A DNA stretch of 63,316 nucleotides from Candidatus Tiamatella sp. GTDB taxonomy: Archaea; Thermoproteota; Thermoprotei_A; Sulfolobales; Acidilobaceae. A program made the translations under genes and the position numbers. Shown here piece by piece: positions 17,359 to 26,194 of the stretch. Where the stretch lies: NCBI GenBank assembly GCA_015522645.1, contig WALV01000067.1:1-63316 (forward strand), given 5' to 3'. The notes beneath the pieces are model-generated. The model was given only the letters and a program-made list of their open reading frames with translations. It was not told the origin of the DNA and ran no database searches. Position 1 is the first letter of the stretch. Each line of letters starts with the position of its first letter.

Positions 17359-19326
17359 TTGAACCAGTATTCTAGTATTTGGTATCCTCCGAAAGAACTT
17401 GTTAACTCGGCTAACGTCACATTATTCATGGAATCTCATGGATTGAAAGGCTATAAAGAGTTCGTGGAACGCTCCACTAGGGAGTTGGAATGGTTCTGGG
17501 GGAAGCTACCTGAATGGCTCGGTATTGCCTGGTTTAAGCCTCCTATACACGTCTCAGATCCGTCAAAGGGGCCTATGTGGACGAAATGGTATATTGGCGC
17601 GACACTCAATATAACCTATAACACTGTAGACAGGCATATTAAGAATGGTCGTGGTGATAGGATAGCCTTCATATGGCAAGGTGAAGACGGGTCATTGGAA
17701 TACTATTCTTACTCGAGACTCAAGGAGAGAATAGATAAAATAGCATCCAGATTCACCGAGTTGGGAGCAAGGAAGGGGGATAATATCCTGTTATACACTA
17801 CAATGATTCCTGATATGATAGTAGCATTCTATGCAGCTCTCAAGATAGGCGCTGCAGTAGCCCCTGTGTTCTCCGGGTTCGCCCCAGCCAGTGTAGCTGA
17901 GAGGATAGACGCGAGTAAGGCTAAGATAATAGTTTCTGCAGATGGATACTATCGTAGGGGAAGGGAAATCAACCTCTATGAGAACTTGAGAAGCGCTCTT
18001 AGTCTAACAGAACATAAGCCCAAAGCGGTAGTATACTCTAGAAGACTTGGCCTAGACTTAGAATTAGGGGAGAACGAATACTGGTTTGATAAGCTGGAGA
18101 ACGGTGCACGCCCACGCTATGAGCCCGTTGAGGTCTCTGGAGAAGATATAGCATTACTAATGTATACTAGTGGGACTACAGGTAAGCCCAAAGGGATTCA
18201 GATAAGGCAGCATGGTGCTTTACTGATGCCTATGAAAGACATTTACTTCAACATGGATCTGAAGCCTGGAGATAAGTTCTTCTGGGTAACTGACATAGGG
18301 TGGATGATGGGTCCATGGCAGATTATTGGTGTAAATGCTCTAGGTGGAACCCATGTTATAATTGAGGGTGCTATAAACTATCCTGAACCCACGAGGATTC
18401 TAGACCTAATAGATGGTCTCGGGATAACGCAGCTCGGATTCGCAGCTACTGTTGCACGGTTGATCAAGAAGGATGCTGAAAAGATTGTCGATAACTATGA
18501 CTTATCAACTCTACGAACATTCGGTAACACTGGAGAACCCATAGACACAGACACTTGGACATGGGTAATGTACTCGTTAGGAAGGGGTGAAAAGCCATTG
18601 ATAAACTTAAGCGGGGGCACTGACATGTTCGGGCCAATTGTTCTCCCCTCACCTACCGTTCCATTGAAACCGTCAACACTATGGGGTCCCGGCCTCGGAT
18701 GCGATATCGACGTACTTGATGATGAAGGGAAATCCGTCAGGGGGAATGTGGGTTACTTAGTTATGAAAAAACCTATACCCAGTATGACCTGGGGTTTCTT
18801 CGGGGAGCCGCATGACAGGTATATACAAACGTATTGGTCGAGATTCCCAGGTATATGGTATCATGGTGATTGGGCTCTAATCGATGAGGATGGCTATTGG
18901 TTTATATTGGGAAGGGCTGACGATGTGATAAAAGTAGCCGGTAAAAGAATAGGATCCGCCGAGGTAGAGGATATAATAAACTCCCATCTGAGCGTGGCAG
19001 AAACGGCCTGTATAGGGATTCCTGATCCTATTAAAGGAGAAGTTATCGCGTGCTTTTCAGTGCCAAAGGGAGAGAAGGAGATGACCGGCTTGGATGCCGA
19101 GCTTAAAACGTTAGTAGTAGAGAAACTGGGTAGGCCATTCGAACCTAAATACATGTTCATAGTAGATGACCTCCCAAGGACGCGTAGCGGGAAAATAATG
19201 AGACGTGTAATAAGGGACTTGTTAAAGGGATGGGAGCTAAAGGATAAATCCATCCTGGAGAACCCTGAAAGCATCGAGGCAGTAAAACAAGTAATCGACC
19301 AACTAAAGCAAGGTGAAAACGATTGA
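17359..19326 (+). CDS. AMP-forming acyl-CoA synthetase (acetyl-CoA synthetase-like)
   Basis: This 655-residue ANL-superfamily ligase makes an acyl-CoA from a carboxylate, CoA and ATP. YTSGTTGKPKGI is the P-loop (about residues 273-284), GRADDVIKVAGKRIGSAEVED is the A8 hinge, and RTRSGKIMRR near the end supplies the adenylation Lys. The N-terminal ACS domain (WFWGKLPEWLGIAWFKPP) is present. Acetate or propionate is likely, but a hydroxy-acid is possible. The TTG start at 17359 lies ten bases after AGGGTG. Its TGA overlaps the TTG of the next gene (TTGA), so the two are translationally coupled. Confidence 0.87.
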   Translation: MNQYSSIWYPPKELVNSANVTLFMESHGLKGYKEFVERSTRELEWFWGKLPEWLGIAWFKPPIHVSDPSKGPMWTKWYIGATLNITYNTVDRHIKNGRGDRIAFIWQGEDGSLEYYSYSRLKERIDKIASRFTELGARKGDNILLYTTMIPDMIVAFYAALKIGAAVAPVFSGFAPASVAERIDASKAKIIVSADGYYRRGREINLYENLRSALSLTEHKPKAVVYSRRLGLDLELGENEYWFDKLENGARPRYEPVEVSGEDIALLMYTSGTTGKPKGIQIRQHGALLMPMKDIYFNMDLKPGDKFFWVTDIGWMMGPWQIIGVNALGGTHVIIEGAINYPEPTRILDLIDGLGITQLGFAATVARLIKKDAEKIVDNYDLSTLRTFGNTGEPIDTDTWTWVMYSLGRGEKPLINLSGGTDMFGPIVLPSPTVPLKPSTLWGPGLGCDIDVLDDEGKSVRGNVGYLVMKKPIPSMTWGFFGEPHDRYIQTYWSRFPGIWYHGDWALIDEDGYWFILGRADDVIKVAGKRIGSAEVEDIINSHLSVAETACIGIPDPIKGEVIACFSVPKGEKEMTGLDAELKTLVVEKLGRPFEPKYMFIVDDLPRTRSGKIMRRVIRDLLKGWELKDKSILENPESIEAVKQVIDQLKQGEND

Positions 19327-20222
19327 CATTATCACTTAGACATAGACTGGAAAAACTGCGCATACAAGTTGGAAATACACCAGTTAAGTGCTTCAGAACC
19401 GGTGGAGTAGATCTTTGCATTAAACTCGAATACACTAACCCGAGTGGAAGCCATAAAGACAGAATTGTTCTAGGCATGCTTGATAACCTAATAGATACAG
19501 GCGAAATAAGAGAGAACAGTTGCATATCAGAGGTTAGCAGTGGTAATACTGCCCTAGCTGTAGCATGGGCTGCCAGATACCTAGGGTTAAAAGCAAGGAT
19601 CTATACTACACCTGCGGCTCCTGGGGCTAAAAAGAAACTCATTAGGGCCTTAGGGGGAGAGTTAATTGAAGTGCCGAAGGATGTTGATAGAGGCGAGCTC
19701 GTATCTGAGGCTATTGAGAAGGGATGTGTGCCTCTAAAACAGGATGACAACGAATACAACGTTCTCACACATTACTCTACCACTGCCGAGGAAATCCTAC
19801 GTCAGATGAACGGTGAGCTCGACGCGTTCTTCATGGGCATAGGTACTGGAGGCACAATTACAGGAGTAGGCTCTAGGTTAAAGCGGTTCAGCAGCCAGGT
19901 AAGAATTATAGGTGTGACACCCAGAAATAGTGTATTAGCTGGCGGTAAGGGAGGGGATATTATACCCGGGTTAGCTAGCAAGGAAGTTCCTCCCCTAACC
20001 GCGAATTCTCGTGGAATTATAGACGCTTTAATCGAGGTAAGCAGAGAAGAAGCATGGAAATATTCTTGGAAACTTCACAGTATAACAGGCTTCTTAGCAG
20101 GATTATCAACAGGAGCTTCCTATGCGGCAGTAGAAAAAGCATTAAAACAAGGGTTGATTAGCAAGGGGTCAAGAATAGTTATAATTGCTGCAGATAGACT
20201 TCACTCCTACATAACGGGTTAA
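19323..20222 (+). CDS. PLP-dependent cysteine synthase / threonine synthase-like enzyme (fold type II)
   Basis: The 299-residue protein carries the fold-type II PLP signatures: NPSGSHKDRIVLGML with the Schiff-base Lys (about residue 46), SSGNTALAVAWAARYLG for substrate carboxylate binding, the phosphate loop GIGTGGTITGVG, and GLSTGASYAAV near the C-terminus. The overall layout is closest to O-acetyl- or O-phosphoserine sulfhydrylase (CysK/CysM). It starts inside the stop of the acyl-CoA synthetase gene, a pairing that is not obvious for cysteine synthesis. The exact substrate is unknown. It ends in a 4-nt convergent overlap with the MEMO gene. Confidence 0.78.
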   Translation: MTLSLRHRLEKLRIQVGNTPVKCFRTGGVDLCIKLEYTNPSGSHKDRIVLGMLDNLIDTGEIRENSCISEVSSGNTALAVAWAARYLGLKARIYTTPAAPGAKKKLIRALGGELIEVPKDVDRGELVSEAIEKGCVPLKQDDNEYNVLTHYSTTAEEILRQMNGELDAFFMGIGTGGTITGVGSRLKRFSSQVRIIGVTPRNSVLAGGKGGDIIPGLASKEVPPLTANSRGIIDALIEVSREEAWKYSWKLHSITGFLAGLSTGASYAAVEKALKQGLISKGSRIVIIAADRLHSYITG

Positions 20223-21112
20223 CCCTCCCTCACAGAAATCGAGGCATAGCCCACAATGACGGAAGGATCCCCCGTAAGCTCTCCGGAATTATAATATTTC
20301 AATAGATTAAACCCCCATCCCTTTTCTCTCGCTATTTCCATTAGAACCGTTATTCCAGGCCAACCGCAGATTGTGGTATGGTATTCTTTGACCATATCGA
20401 AGAAGCCTGCAGTGTCTTTCTCAACAATTTTCTTGATGAACGATCTGTCAAGCTCGCCTACTTTACTTATAGGATCCACAGTGTATAGAACATACCCGTA
20501 CATGGGGCCGTGGTGCGTGAAGTCACTTGAAACAATAAATAAAGGCTTTCTCCCTAAATCATCTAAAACCCTGGGAAGACTCTCAGCATAGTACATAGCC
20601 CTTTCCAAGGTGAAAGGTTTAGTTACTATTGGAACTAGCATCCATTTATTCTTAAATGCAAACTGTGCGAAGGGAAGCTGGACCTCCACCGAATGCTCCT
20701 GCTCGTGAGCCCTTCTATTATCGGTTATCCCATCAACTCTTGATGTGAGCTCCTTCACAACCTCCAAATCTACAGGGACACTCCCTAGAGGCGTTATCCA
20801 CTTGTCAAAAGCTGTTGTCGTCGTCAGCTCTCCCCCGATCCCAGTGTGGTTAGTGCCTAGGATAACTAATGTATCGAAATCAACGCTATTTTCTGCTAGA
20901 TCAAGATAAAGCCATGATGCACAGGAGCCGCTATAAGTGTATCCAGCATGGGGAGCTATACCGCCATGGACAGAGTTCCGAATCTTTTCTCCAGGTAGTC
21001 TACCTGGCCCGTACTCTTTATCTAGAAAGCATCTTTCAATACTCTTCAAAAGCAAATCCTTGTCCAGGGGATAGAATCCCCATATACCCGCAACGGGATC
21101 TCGATCCGTCAT
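20219..21112 (-). CDS. MEMO1 family protein
   Basis: The 297-residue protein fits the MEMO family, structurally related to class III extradiol dioxygenases and widespread in archaea beside AMMECR1 and a radical-SAM enzyme. Metal-site-type motifs are visible: GGIAPHAGYTYSG (about residues 50-62), LVILGTNHTG (about 84-93), EHSVEVQLPF (about 141-150) and SDFTHHG. Its role is not settled. Neither AMMECR1 nor the radical-SAM partner is encoded next to it. ATG at 21112. Confidence 0.88.
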   Translation of the reverse strand: MTDRDPVAGIWGFYPLDKDLLLKSIERCFLDKEYGPGRLPGEKIRNSVHGGIAPHAGYTYSGSCASWLYLDLAENSVDFDTLVILGTNHTGIGGELTTTTAFDKWITPLGSVPVDLEVVKELTSRVDGITDNRRAHEQEHSVEVQLPFAQFAFKNKWMLVPIVTKPFTLERAMYYAESLPRVLDDLGRKPLFIVSSDFTHHGPMYGYVLYTVDPISKVGELDRSFIKKIVEKDTAGFFDMVKEYHTTICGWPGITVLMEIAREKGWGFNLLKYYNSGELTGDPSVIVGYASISVREG

Positions 21113-21196
21113 TTTAAACCCATTGTTTTATATTATTCTCTACCCCTTAAAACGCCTTAAGGATGAAAAGAAAATCGAGAGAGGGATTCACCGGTA

Positions 21197-23452
21197 ATGG
21201 AGTATCATGGGAGTGCTGTAACCTTGCCTTGGTGGAATAAACCATTGCGGGTGCTTCAATTCAACCTAGAAGACCCATACGGGTTCTATGCTTACAGGGT
21301 GAATGAGGATTTAATACTAAATCTTGCCTCCAAGCTCCATGCTAATATGCTCGTGGTGTTCGCCAGGGATGCCTGGGGAAGAGTATTTTACGATGGGAGT
21401 AAACTGTACCCGCGTCACCCTAATTCCAATTTAAACGTGTCGCATCTAGTAGAGAAAGGCAGGTCCAAGGGAATACATGTAGTAGTAATGAGTGCCCATA
21501 CAGCGAACAGGTATATTTATAGGTTACATCCGAGCTGGGCGCAGAGGACTAAAAAGGGTGAAGTAGTAGTTCTAGAGCATTACCCCACGAAAATGAGGAT
21601 CAAGGACCCTCATTGGCCTTTAATATGCATAAACAGCCCAGCTATGGATGAATATTTCATACCCGAGATTGAGGAATCCCTAAAAGCGACTGGTGCAGAT
21701 GGTGTTTTATTAGATAGCTTCAGATACATGCCTGACCCTGAGAGGGCTTGCTACTGTAAGTATTGCCGGGCGAAGTTCAAGAGAGATACAGGCTTTGATC
21801 TCCCGATGGATGACTCGGCTGACGAGGAGGCTTATAGGTTAGCCTGGGAGTGGAGGGAGAACAGTATAGTTAATGCCCTAAGAAAGCTTTGGAGGGTATC
21901 GAAGCAAGCTGGAGACAACATATTATTCTTCTTTAATAGTCATCCAGCCGGATGGTCCGGCAGAGGTAATATTATAGTAGAAAAATCTAGGAGTATATTA
22001 GATGCTGTTTTCGCAGAAGCATCGGAGGCAGATACAAACGCTCCTGGAATGCTTACATTAGCAACTAAACTCACTAGGGGCCTCCTAGGGGACAATAAGA
22101 AACCTGTATTCGTAAGCAGGAATCTTTTCTACTTACTAAGAACTACTCATTCCCCTCCACTAGTACATGTTCGGCAAGGTATTAGGGAGGTAGTCGCTGC
22201 AGGGGGTCAACCTTGGGTATTGTTATTCAGCAGCCAGCTATTCGAAGATCCGAGAGCACTAGATGCTGTAGAGCAGGTTTATGGAGAGCTAGATAAGGCA
22301 GGTGAATATATTGATACTACGAACCCGATTGGTCATATTGCAGTAGCATTCTCGACTGAAACACACGAGAAAGCATATAGGGATTCACCGGAGTTCTACG
22401 TGGGCGAGGTATCAGGTTTCACGTACATGATTTCGAGTCTCCATATTCCCTGGAATATTATATCCCTCAAAGATATAGGTAAACACGAGATATTGTCGAA
22501 GTATAAGACAATAATACTCCCCAACACAGCTGTGTTGTCAGATAACTGTATAAGGGGGCTAACAAACTTCGCATATAATGGAGGATATATAGTTGCGAGT
22601 CATGAGCTAGGAGTAATGAAAACAGACTATACTTATACCCATACCCTCGCCCTTAAGGATCTCATGGGAATAGAATTCGAGGGCATATTCCGATTCGGAT
22701 ACGCTTTTGTGCACTTGGAAGAATCCAATGATATCTGGAAGGACCTCCCCCAAGCAATTCCTTTCGGTGACCAGAGTATAAGATTCGAATACAAGAGAGT
22801 GGAAGCTAGACTTGGGGAATTCGTACGTATACGCCCTATAAATACAGATGTGCTTGCTTGGACGAGACTCGGAAGAAGCCATTACGGGTATGAATACACT
22901 CTGGGGCGGAGTACTCCTGCACCGGACTCAGTGTTAAGTGTAGCATCTATAATACATAGAAAGATTGGCGAAGCAGGTGGAGGAATAATCTATTATGGTA
23001 TGAGGCTAGGACTCCACTATACTAGATTGGGTCATCCAGATTATAGAGAACTTTTCAGGAGGCCGCTTGAGAAATATACCAGGGAGCCTCCGATTAAAGT
23101 GGAGGCGCCTGAAACAATCCAGGCGGAATATTATCATGTAGGAGAGGGAGTAACTGTACACTTAGTGAATCACACGTATAATCAGCGTATACTTCACGCT
23201 CCCACCGGTCCCTCTAAACAGTCAACACCAGGGTTTTCTCCTACTTATACGGTCCATCCGGCTAGAACAGTTATACCAGTAAGAAATATAGTGATCAGAG
23301 TCTCGACGAGTCTCTTAGGGGAAGGTGAAGTAAGGGCGATGGATGCCATTAAGGAAGAAGAGTTCGAAGTCACTTATGAGAAGGATCATATTACAGTGAG
23401 AGTACCATATGTAGACGAATACAGATTAGTGAGTATTACTCCTAAACATTAA
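21197..23452 (+). CDS. Glycoside-hydrolase-like protein (GHL6-type TIM barrel with GATase1-like domain)
   Basis: This 751-residue cytosolic protein has no signal peptide. Residues about 10-350 look like an alpha-amylase-like or GHL6-type barrel, with LHPSWAQRTKKGE, the acidic strand GADGVLLDSFRYMPDPERA and the Cys cluster CYCKYCRAKFKRDTGF, which resembles the small Cys motif in GH42/GHL proteins. Residues about 370-490 (GHIAVAFSTETHEKAYRDS to YKTIILPNTAVLSDNCIRGL) resemble the beta-galactosidase trimerisation/GATase1-like domain. A beta-rich C-terminus follows. The likely role is hydrolysis of an imported oligosaccharide. The two MFS genes convergent with it are candidate importers. ATG at 21197. 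Confidence 0.7.
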   Translation: MEYHGSAVTLPWWNKPLRVLQFNLEDPYGFYAYRVNEDLILNLASKLHANMLVVFARDAWGRVFYDGSKLYPRHPNSNLNVSHLVEKGRSKGIHVVVMSAHTANRYIYRLHPSWAQRTKKGEVVVLEHYPTKMRIKDPHWPLICINSPAMDEYFIPEIEESLKATGADGVLLDSFRYMPDPERACYCKYCRAKFKRDTGFDLPMDDSADEEAYRLAWEWRENSIVNALRKLWRVSKQAGDNILFFFNSHPAGWSGRGNIIVEKSRSILDAVFAEASEADTNAPGMLTLATKLTRGLLGDNKKPVFVSRNLFYLLRTTHSPPLVHVRQGIREVVAAGGQPWVLLFSSQLFEDPRALDAVEQVYGELDKAGEYIDTTNPIGHIAVAFSTETHEKAYRDSPEFYVGEVSGFTYMISSLHIPWNIISLKDIGKHEILSKYKTIILPNTAVLSDNCIRGLTNFAYNGGYIVASHELGVMKTDYTYTHTLALKDLMGIEFEGIFRFGYAFVHLEESNDIWKDLPQAIPFGDQSIRFEYKRVEARLGEFVRIRPINTDVLAWTRLGRSHYGYEYTLGRSTPAPDSVLSVASIIHRKIGEAGGGIIYYGMRLGLHYTRLGHPDYRELFRRPLEKYTREPPIKVEAPETIQAEYYHVGEGVTVHLVNHTYNQRILHAPTGPSKQSTPGFSPTYTVHPARTVIPVRNIVIRVSTSLLGEGEVRAMDAIKEEEFEVTYEKDHITVRVPYVDEYRLVSITPKH

Positions 23453-23463
23453 GTTCGCTTCAT

Positions 23464-24624
23464 TCATTTCTTCCGCAGGAAGTATACGGTGAATGCTCCA
23501 AGTGCAACTAAGTTGAGTAGCGGGTATAATAGTATTGCTAACCTATAACCGAAAAACGAACTTAGCACTCCTCCAACCAGCGGGCCTATTAACCCTCCAA
23601 CATCCCAGGATATGGTTGAGAAGCTGAAAGCAGAGCCGTATTCCTTGTTGTCTGTGACTTGGGATACCCCTACGAGCATGGAGGGAACAAGCATCCCCAA
23701 ACCCAATCCAATGGATATTGGTGAGATAACATACGATAGTAACCCTCTTGACAGCACTGTCAGGGAGCCTATGAGAATTAAGGAAAAAGCCAACTCTATC
23801 ACTCTAGAGGCACCTATTTTCTCAGACAATATACCGCCTGCTGCCCTTGTAGGTATGCTAGACAATCCTAGTATCGTGAAAAATGTGCCAGCCAGCTGTA
23901 TTCCCCTACCATAAACTTCATCATAGTACAAACTAAGGAATGTCTGGAGAGAGCTATATCCTGTTGCCATTATCGTAGTAGCTAGTGTAGTCCAGAATAT
24001 GAAGGGCTTACTACCTATCGCGAACCAACGCTTCATTATTAGCTTAAGACTCATGGTAGGTCTTCGCCTTTGCTCTATACCTTCTTCAAGCTTTATCGCC
24101 AGGTATGCGAAGGGTAGCGGAGTTAACCCTAGTGCAATGAAGGGGGCGTGGAACCCGTAGTTGACTGTTAGGTATGCTGATGCTAGGGGGCCTAGAGTGA
24201 AGCCGAGGCCGTTGAGTAGGCTCCTAATTCCCATGTGGAATCCGAGCCTCCCAGTCTTCTTAGCCAGGTAGGATGTTAGGGCTATACTCCCGGGAACATA
24301 AAATGCAACACCTATCCCCTGGAACACTCTACCAAAGGGAACTATGTATTTTGGTGATATGTAGAGGAGGCCAGAGAAAACTGTAGCCAGTAATCCTAGC
24401 ACGACTAGGTATTTCCTACTCCAAGTATCCGCTACTATCCCCGTTAATGGCCTTAGGAGCATTGACGTGAGAGGCATAAGCATTGCGACTACTCCTATTT
24501 CAGTGTCACTGAAACCGAGGGAAGCTAGGTAAGGGCCGAGTACTGGTAGGACTATGCTCATTGCGAAGAATATTGTGAATGTGGCGCTGTGGATTATTGC
24601 AAGTTGCTCATTGTTTCTGTCCAA
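23464..24624 (-). CDS. MFS transporter, first copy of a tandem pair
   Basis: The 386-residue protein has 12 predicted helices. The MFS inter-helix motif appears as GIVADTWSRKYLVVLG (about residues 61-76). It is very similar to its neighbour at 24721-25893, with several DNA blocks completely identical. The TTG start at 24624 is about eight bases after GGGAG. It ends 11 nt from the glycoside-hydrolase-like gene on the other strand, which suggests but does not prove a sugar or oligosaccharide substrate. Confidence 0.85.
   Translation of the reverse strand: MDRNNEQLAIIHSATFTIFFAMSIVLPVLGPYLASLGFSDTEIGVVAMLMPLTSMLLRPLTGIVADTWSRKYLVVLGLLATVFSGLLYISPKYIVPFGRVFQGIGVAFYVPGSIALTSYLAKKTGRLGFHMGIRSLLNGLGFTLGPLASAYLTVNYGFHAPFIALGLTPLPFAYLAIKLEEGIEQRRRPTMSLKLIMKRWFAIGSKPFIFWTTLATTIMATGYSSLQTFLSLYYDEVYGRGIQLAGTFFTILGLSSIPTRAAGGILSEKIGASRVIELAFSLILIGSLTVLSRGLLSYVISPISIGLGLGMLVPSMLVGVSQVTDNKEYGSAFSFSTISWDVGGLIGPLVGGVLSSFFGYRLAILLYPLLNLVALGAFTVYFLRKK
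24129..24250. repeat. 122-nt block identical to 25398-25519
   Basis: All 122 bases, including every third-codon position, match the copy in the neighbouring MFS gene; the flanking bases differ. It is the longest of five exact blocks shared by the tandem pair. Confidence 0.9.
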
Positions 24625-24720
24625 TATAGACTCCCGCGCTCAAAGGGTTGGTGTAGCATGGAGATATTTCATTGTATCGCGTGGTAATGATCGTCTGGAC
24701 GAAATCATTGAACCTAGTAC

Positions 24721-25893
24721 TCAGCTTACCTGGTTATTCCTCACACTTATATAGTATATGGTGAATGCTGCAACGGCCATCGAGTTTAGCAGTGGGTATA
24801 ATAGTATTGCCAGCCAATAGCCTGATAGTGAACTCAGAATCCCACCTAGTAATGGACCTATTAATCCCCCAGTATCCCAGTATGTTGTGGAGAAGCTGAA
24901 AGCAGAGCCGTATTCCTTGTTGTCTGTGACTTGGGATACCCCTACGAGCATGGAGGGAATAAGTAGTCCTAACCCTAGGCCTATGAAGATAGGTGAAATA
25001 ATGAAAGAAATAAACCCTTTCACTAATATGGTTGTTGAACCTACAAGTATTAGTATTAAAGCTGACTCCACTATTTTATATGGTCCCCTTTTCTCAGACA
25101 ATATACCGCCTGCTGCCCTTGTAGGTATGCTAGACAATCCTAGTATCGTGAAAAATGTGCCAGCTAATACAACTCCTTTCCCGTATGTCGCTTGATAGTA
25201 GAGGCTGAGGAAGGTCTGTATAGAGGTATAACCCACAGTCATGAGAGTCATTGATATTGTAGTCCATAGAATGAAGGGTTTCCTTCCAACGGAAAGCCAC
25301 CACTTTAATATTTTAACGTAATCTATTTCAGGGAGAACTCTGTGAGTTAGTTCATCAATATGTATTGAAAGATAGACGAAGGGCAGTGGCACAATTGCTA
25401 GTGCAATGAAGGGGGCGTGGAACCCGTAGTTGACTGTTAGGTATGCTGATGCTAGGGGGCCTAGAGTGAAGCCGAGGCCGTTGAGTAGGCTCCTAATTCC
25501 CATGTGGAATCCGAGCCTCACAGTCTTCTTAGCCAGGTAGGATGTAAGAGCAGTACTGCCAGGGACGAATAATGCTAATCCGATACCTTGGAACACTCTA
25601 CCAAAAGACACGATAAGGTTTGATCCTATGTAAAAGAGCCCTGATAAGGTTGTAGCCAGTAATCCTAGCACGACTAGGTATTTCCTACTCCAAGTATCCG
25701 CGAGGAATCCTGCCAAAGGCCTCAATACTATAGAAGTCAACGGCATGAACATAGCTATAATGCCTATCTCGGTATCACTAAACCCTAGAGAGGATAGATA
25801 TGGACCTAGTATGGGAACCACTATGCTCATTGCGAAGAATATTGTGAATGTGGCGCTGTGGATTATTGCAAGTTGCTTGCTAGTTTTATGCAA
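24721..25893 (-). CDS. MFS transporter, second copy of a tandem pair
   Basis: The 390-residue, 12-helix MFS protein is collinear with the preceding copy; the loop motif here is GFLADTWSRKYLVVLG. The segment LGFHMGIRSLLNGLGFTLGPLASAYLTVNYGFHAPFIAL is the same in both proteins. The TTG start at 25893 is behind GGGTGT. The 96-nt gap to the first copy has no clear promoter, so this upstream copy may share its transcript with it. Divergence is concentrated around residues 190-215 and the C-terminal half, where substrate preference may differ. Confidence 0.85.
   Translation of the reverse strand: MHKTSKQLAIIHSATFTIFFAMSIVVPILGPYLSSLGFSDTEIGIIAMFMPLTSIVLRPLAGFLADTWSRKYLVVLGLLATTLSGLFYIGSNLIVSFGRVFQGIGLALFVPGSTALTSYLAKKTVRLGFHMGIRSLLNGLGFTLGPLASAYLTVNYGFHAPFIALAIVPLPFVYLSIHIDELTHRVLPEIDYVKILKWWLSVGRKPFILWTTISMTLMTVGYTSIQTFLSLYYQATYGKGVVLAGTFFTILGLSSIPTRAAGGILSEKRGPYKIVESALILILVGSTTILVKGFISFIISPIFIGLGLGLLIPSMLVGVSQVTDNKEYGSAFSFSTTYWDTGGLIGPLLGGILSSLSGYWLAILLYPLLNSMAVAAFTIYYISVRNNQVS
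25398..25519. repeat. 122-nt block identical to 24129-24250
   Basis: This is the partner copy of the longest exact block between the twin MFS genes, offset by 1269 nt. Another 25 identical bases follow after a single mismatch. Confidence 0.9.
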
Positions 25894-26076
25894 GCATGTA
25901 CACCCGGTTCATAGGTTAGTAGTTTAGTTTCATGGAACCATAGTCTATGATATTTATATATTAAGGTTTCCGAAGTAATCGCGCTGGTGAATACCTAGTA
26001 ATAGAAGACATTTAGATGATGAGTCACCGTACTACTAAAGTAAAAGCTTGCAAGTGAAGTAGTCCGGGGAGCCTAG

Positions 26077-26150
26077 TGGGCCCGGGGGGATTCGAACCCC
26101 CGACCCCCCGGTTATCAGCCGGGTGCTCCACCTGGCTGAGCTACGGGCCC
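26077..26150 (-). tRNA. tRNA-Ile (GAT)
   Basis: On the minus strand the 74 nt fold into a complete cloverleaf: acceptor GGGCCCG/CGGGCCC, D-stem GCTC/GAGC, anticodon stem CCCGG/CCGGG with loop CTGATAA (anticodon GAT), variable GGGTC, and T-stem GGGGG/CCCCC with loop TTCGAAT. The discriminator is A. There is no intron and CCA is not encoded. Confidence 0.96.
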
Positions 26151-26194
26151 ATAATCCAAGGTGTGATTGATGTGTAGTCTGCAATAAATAAGAG

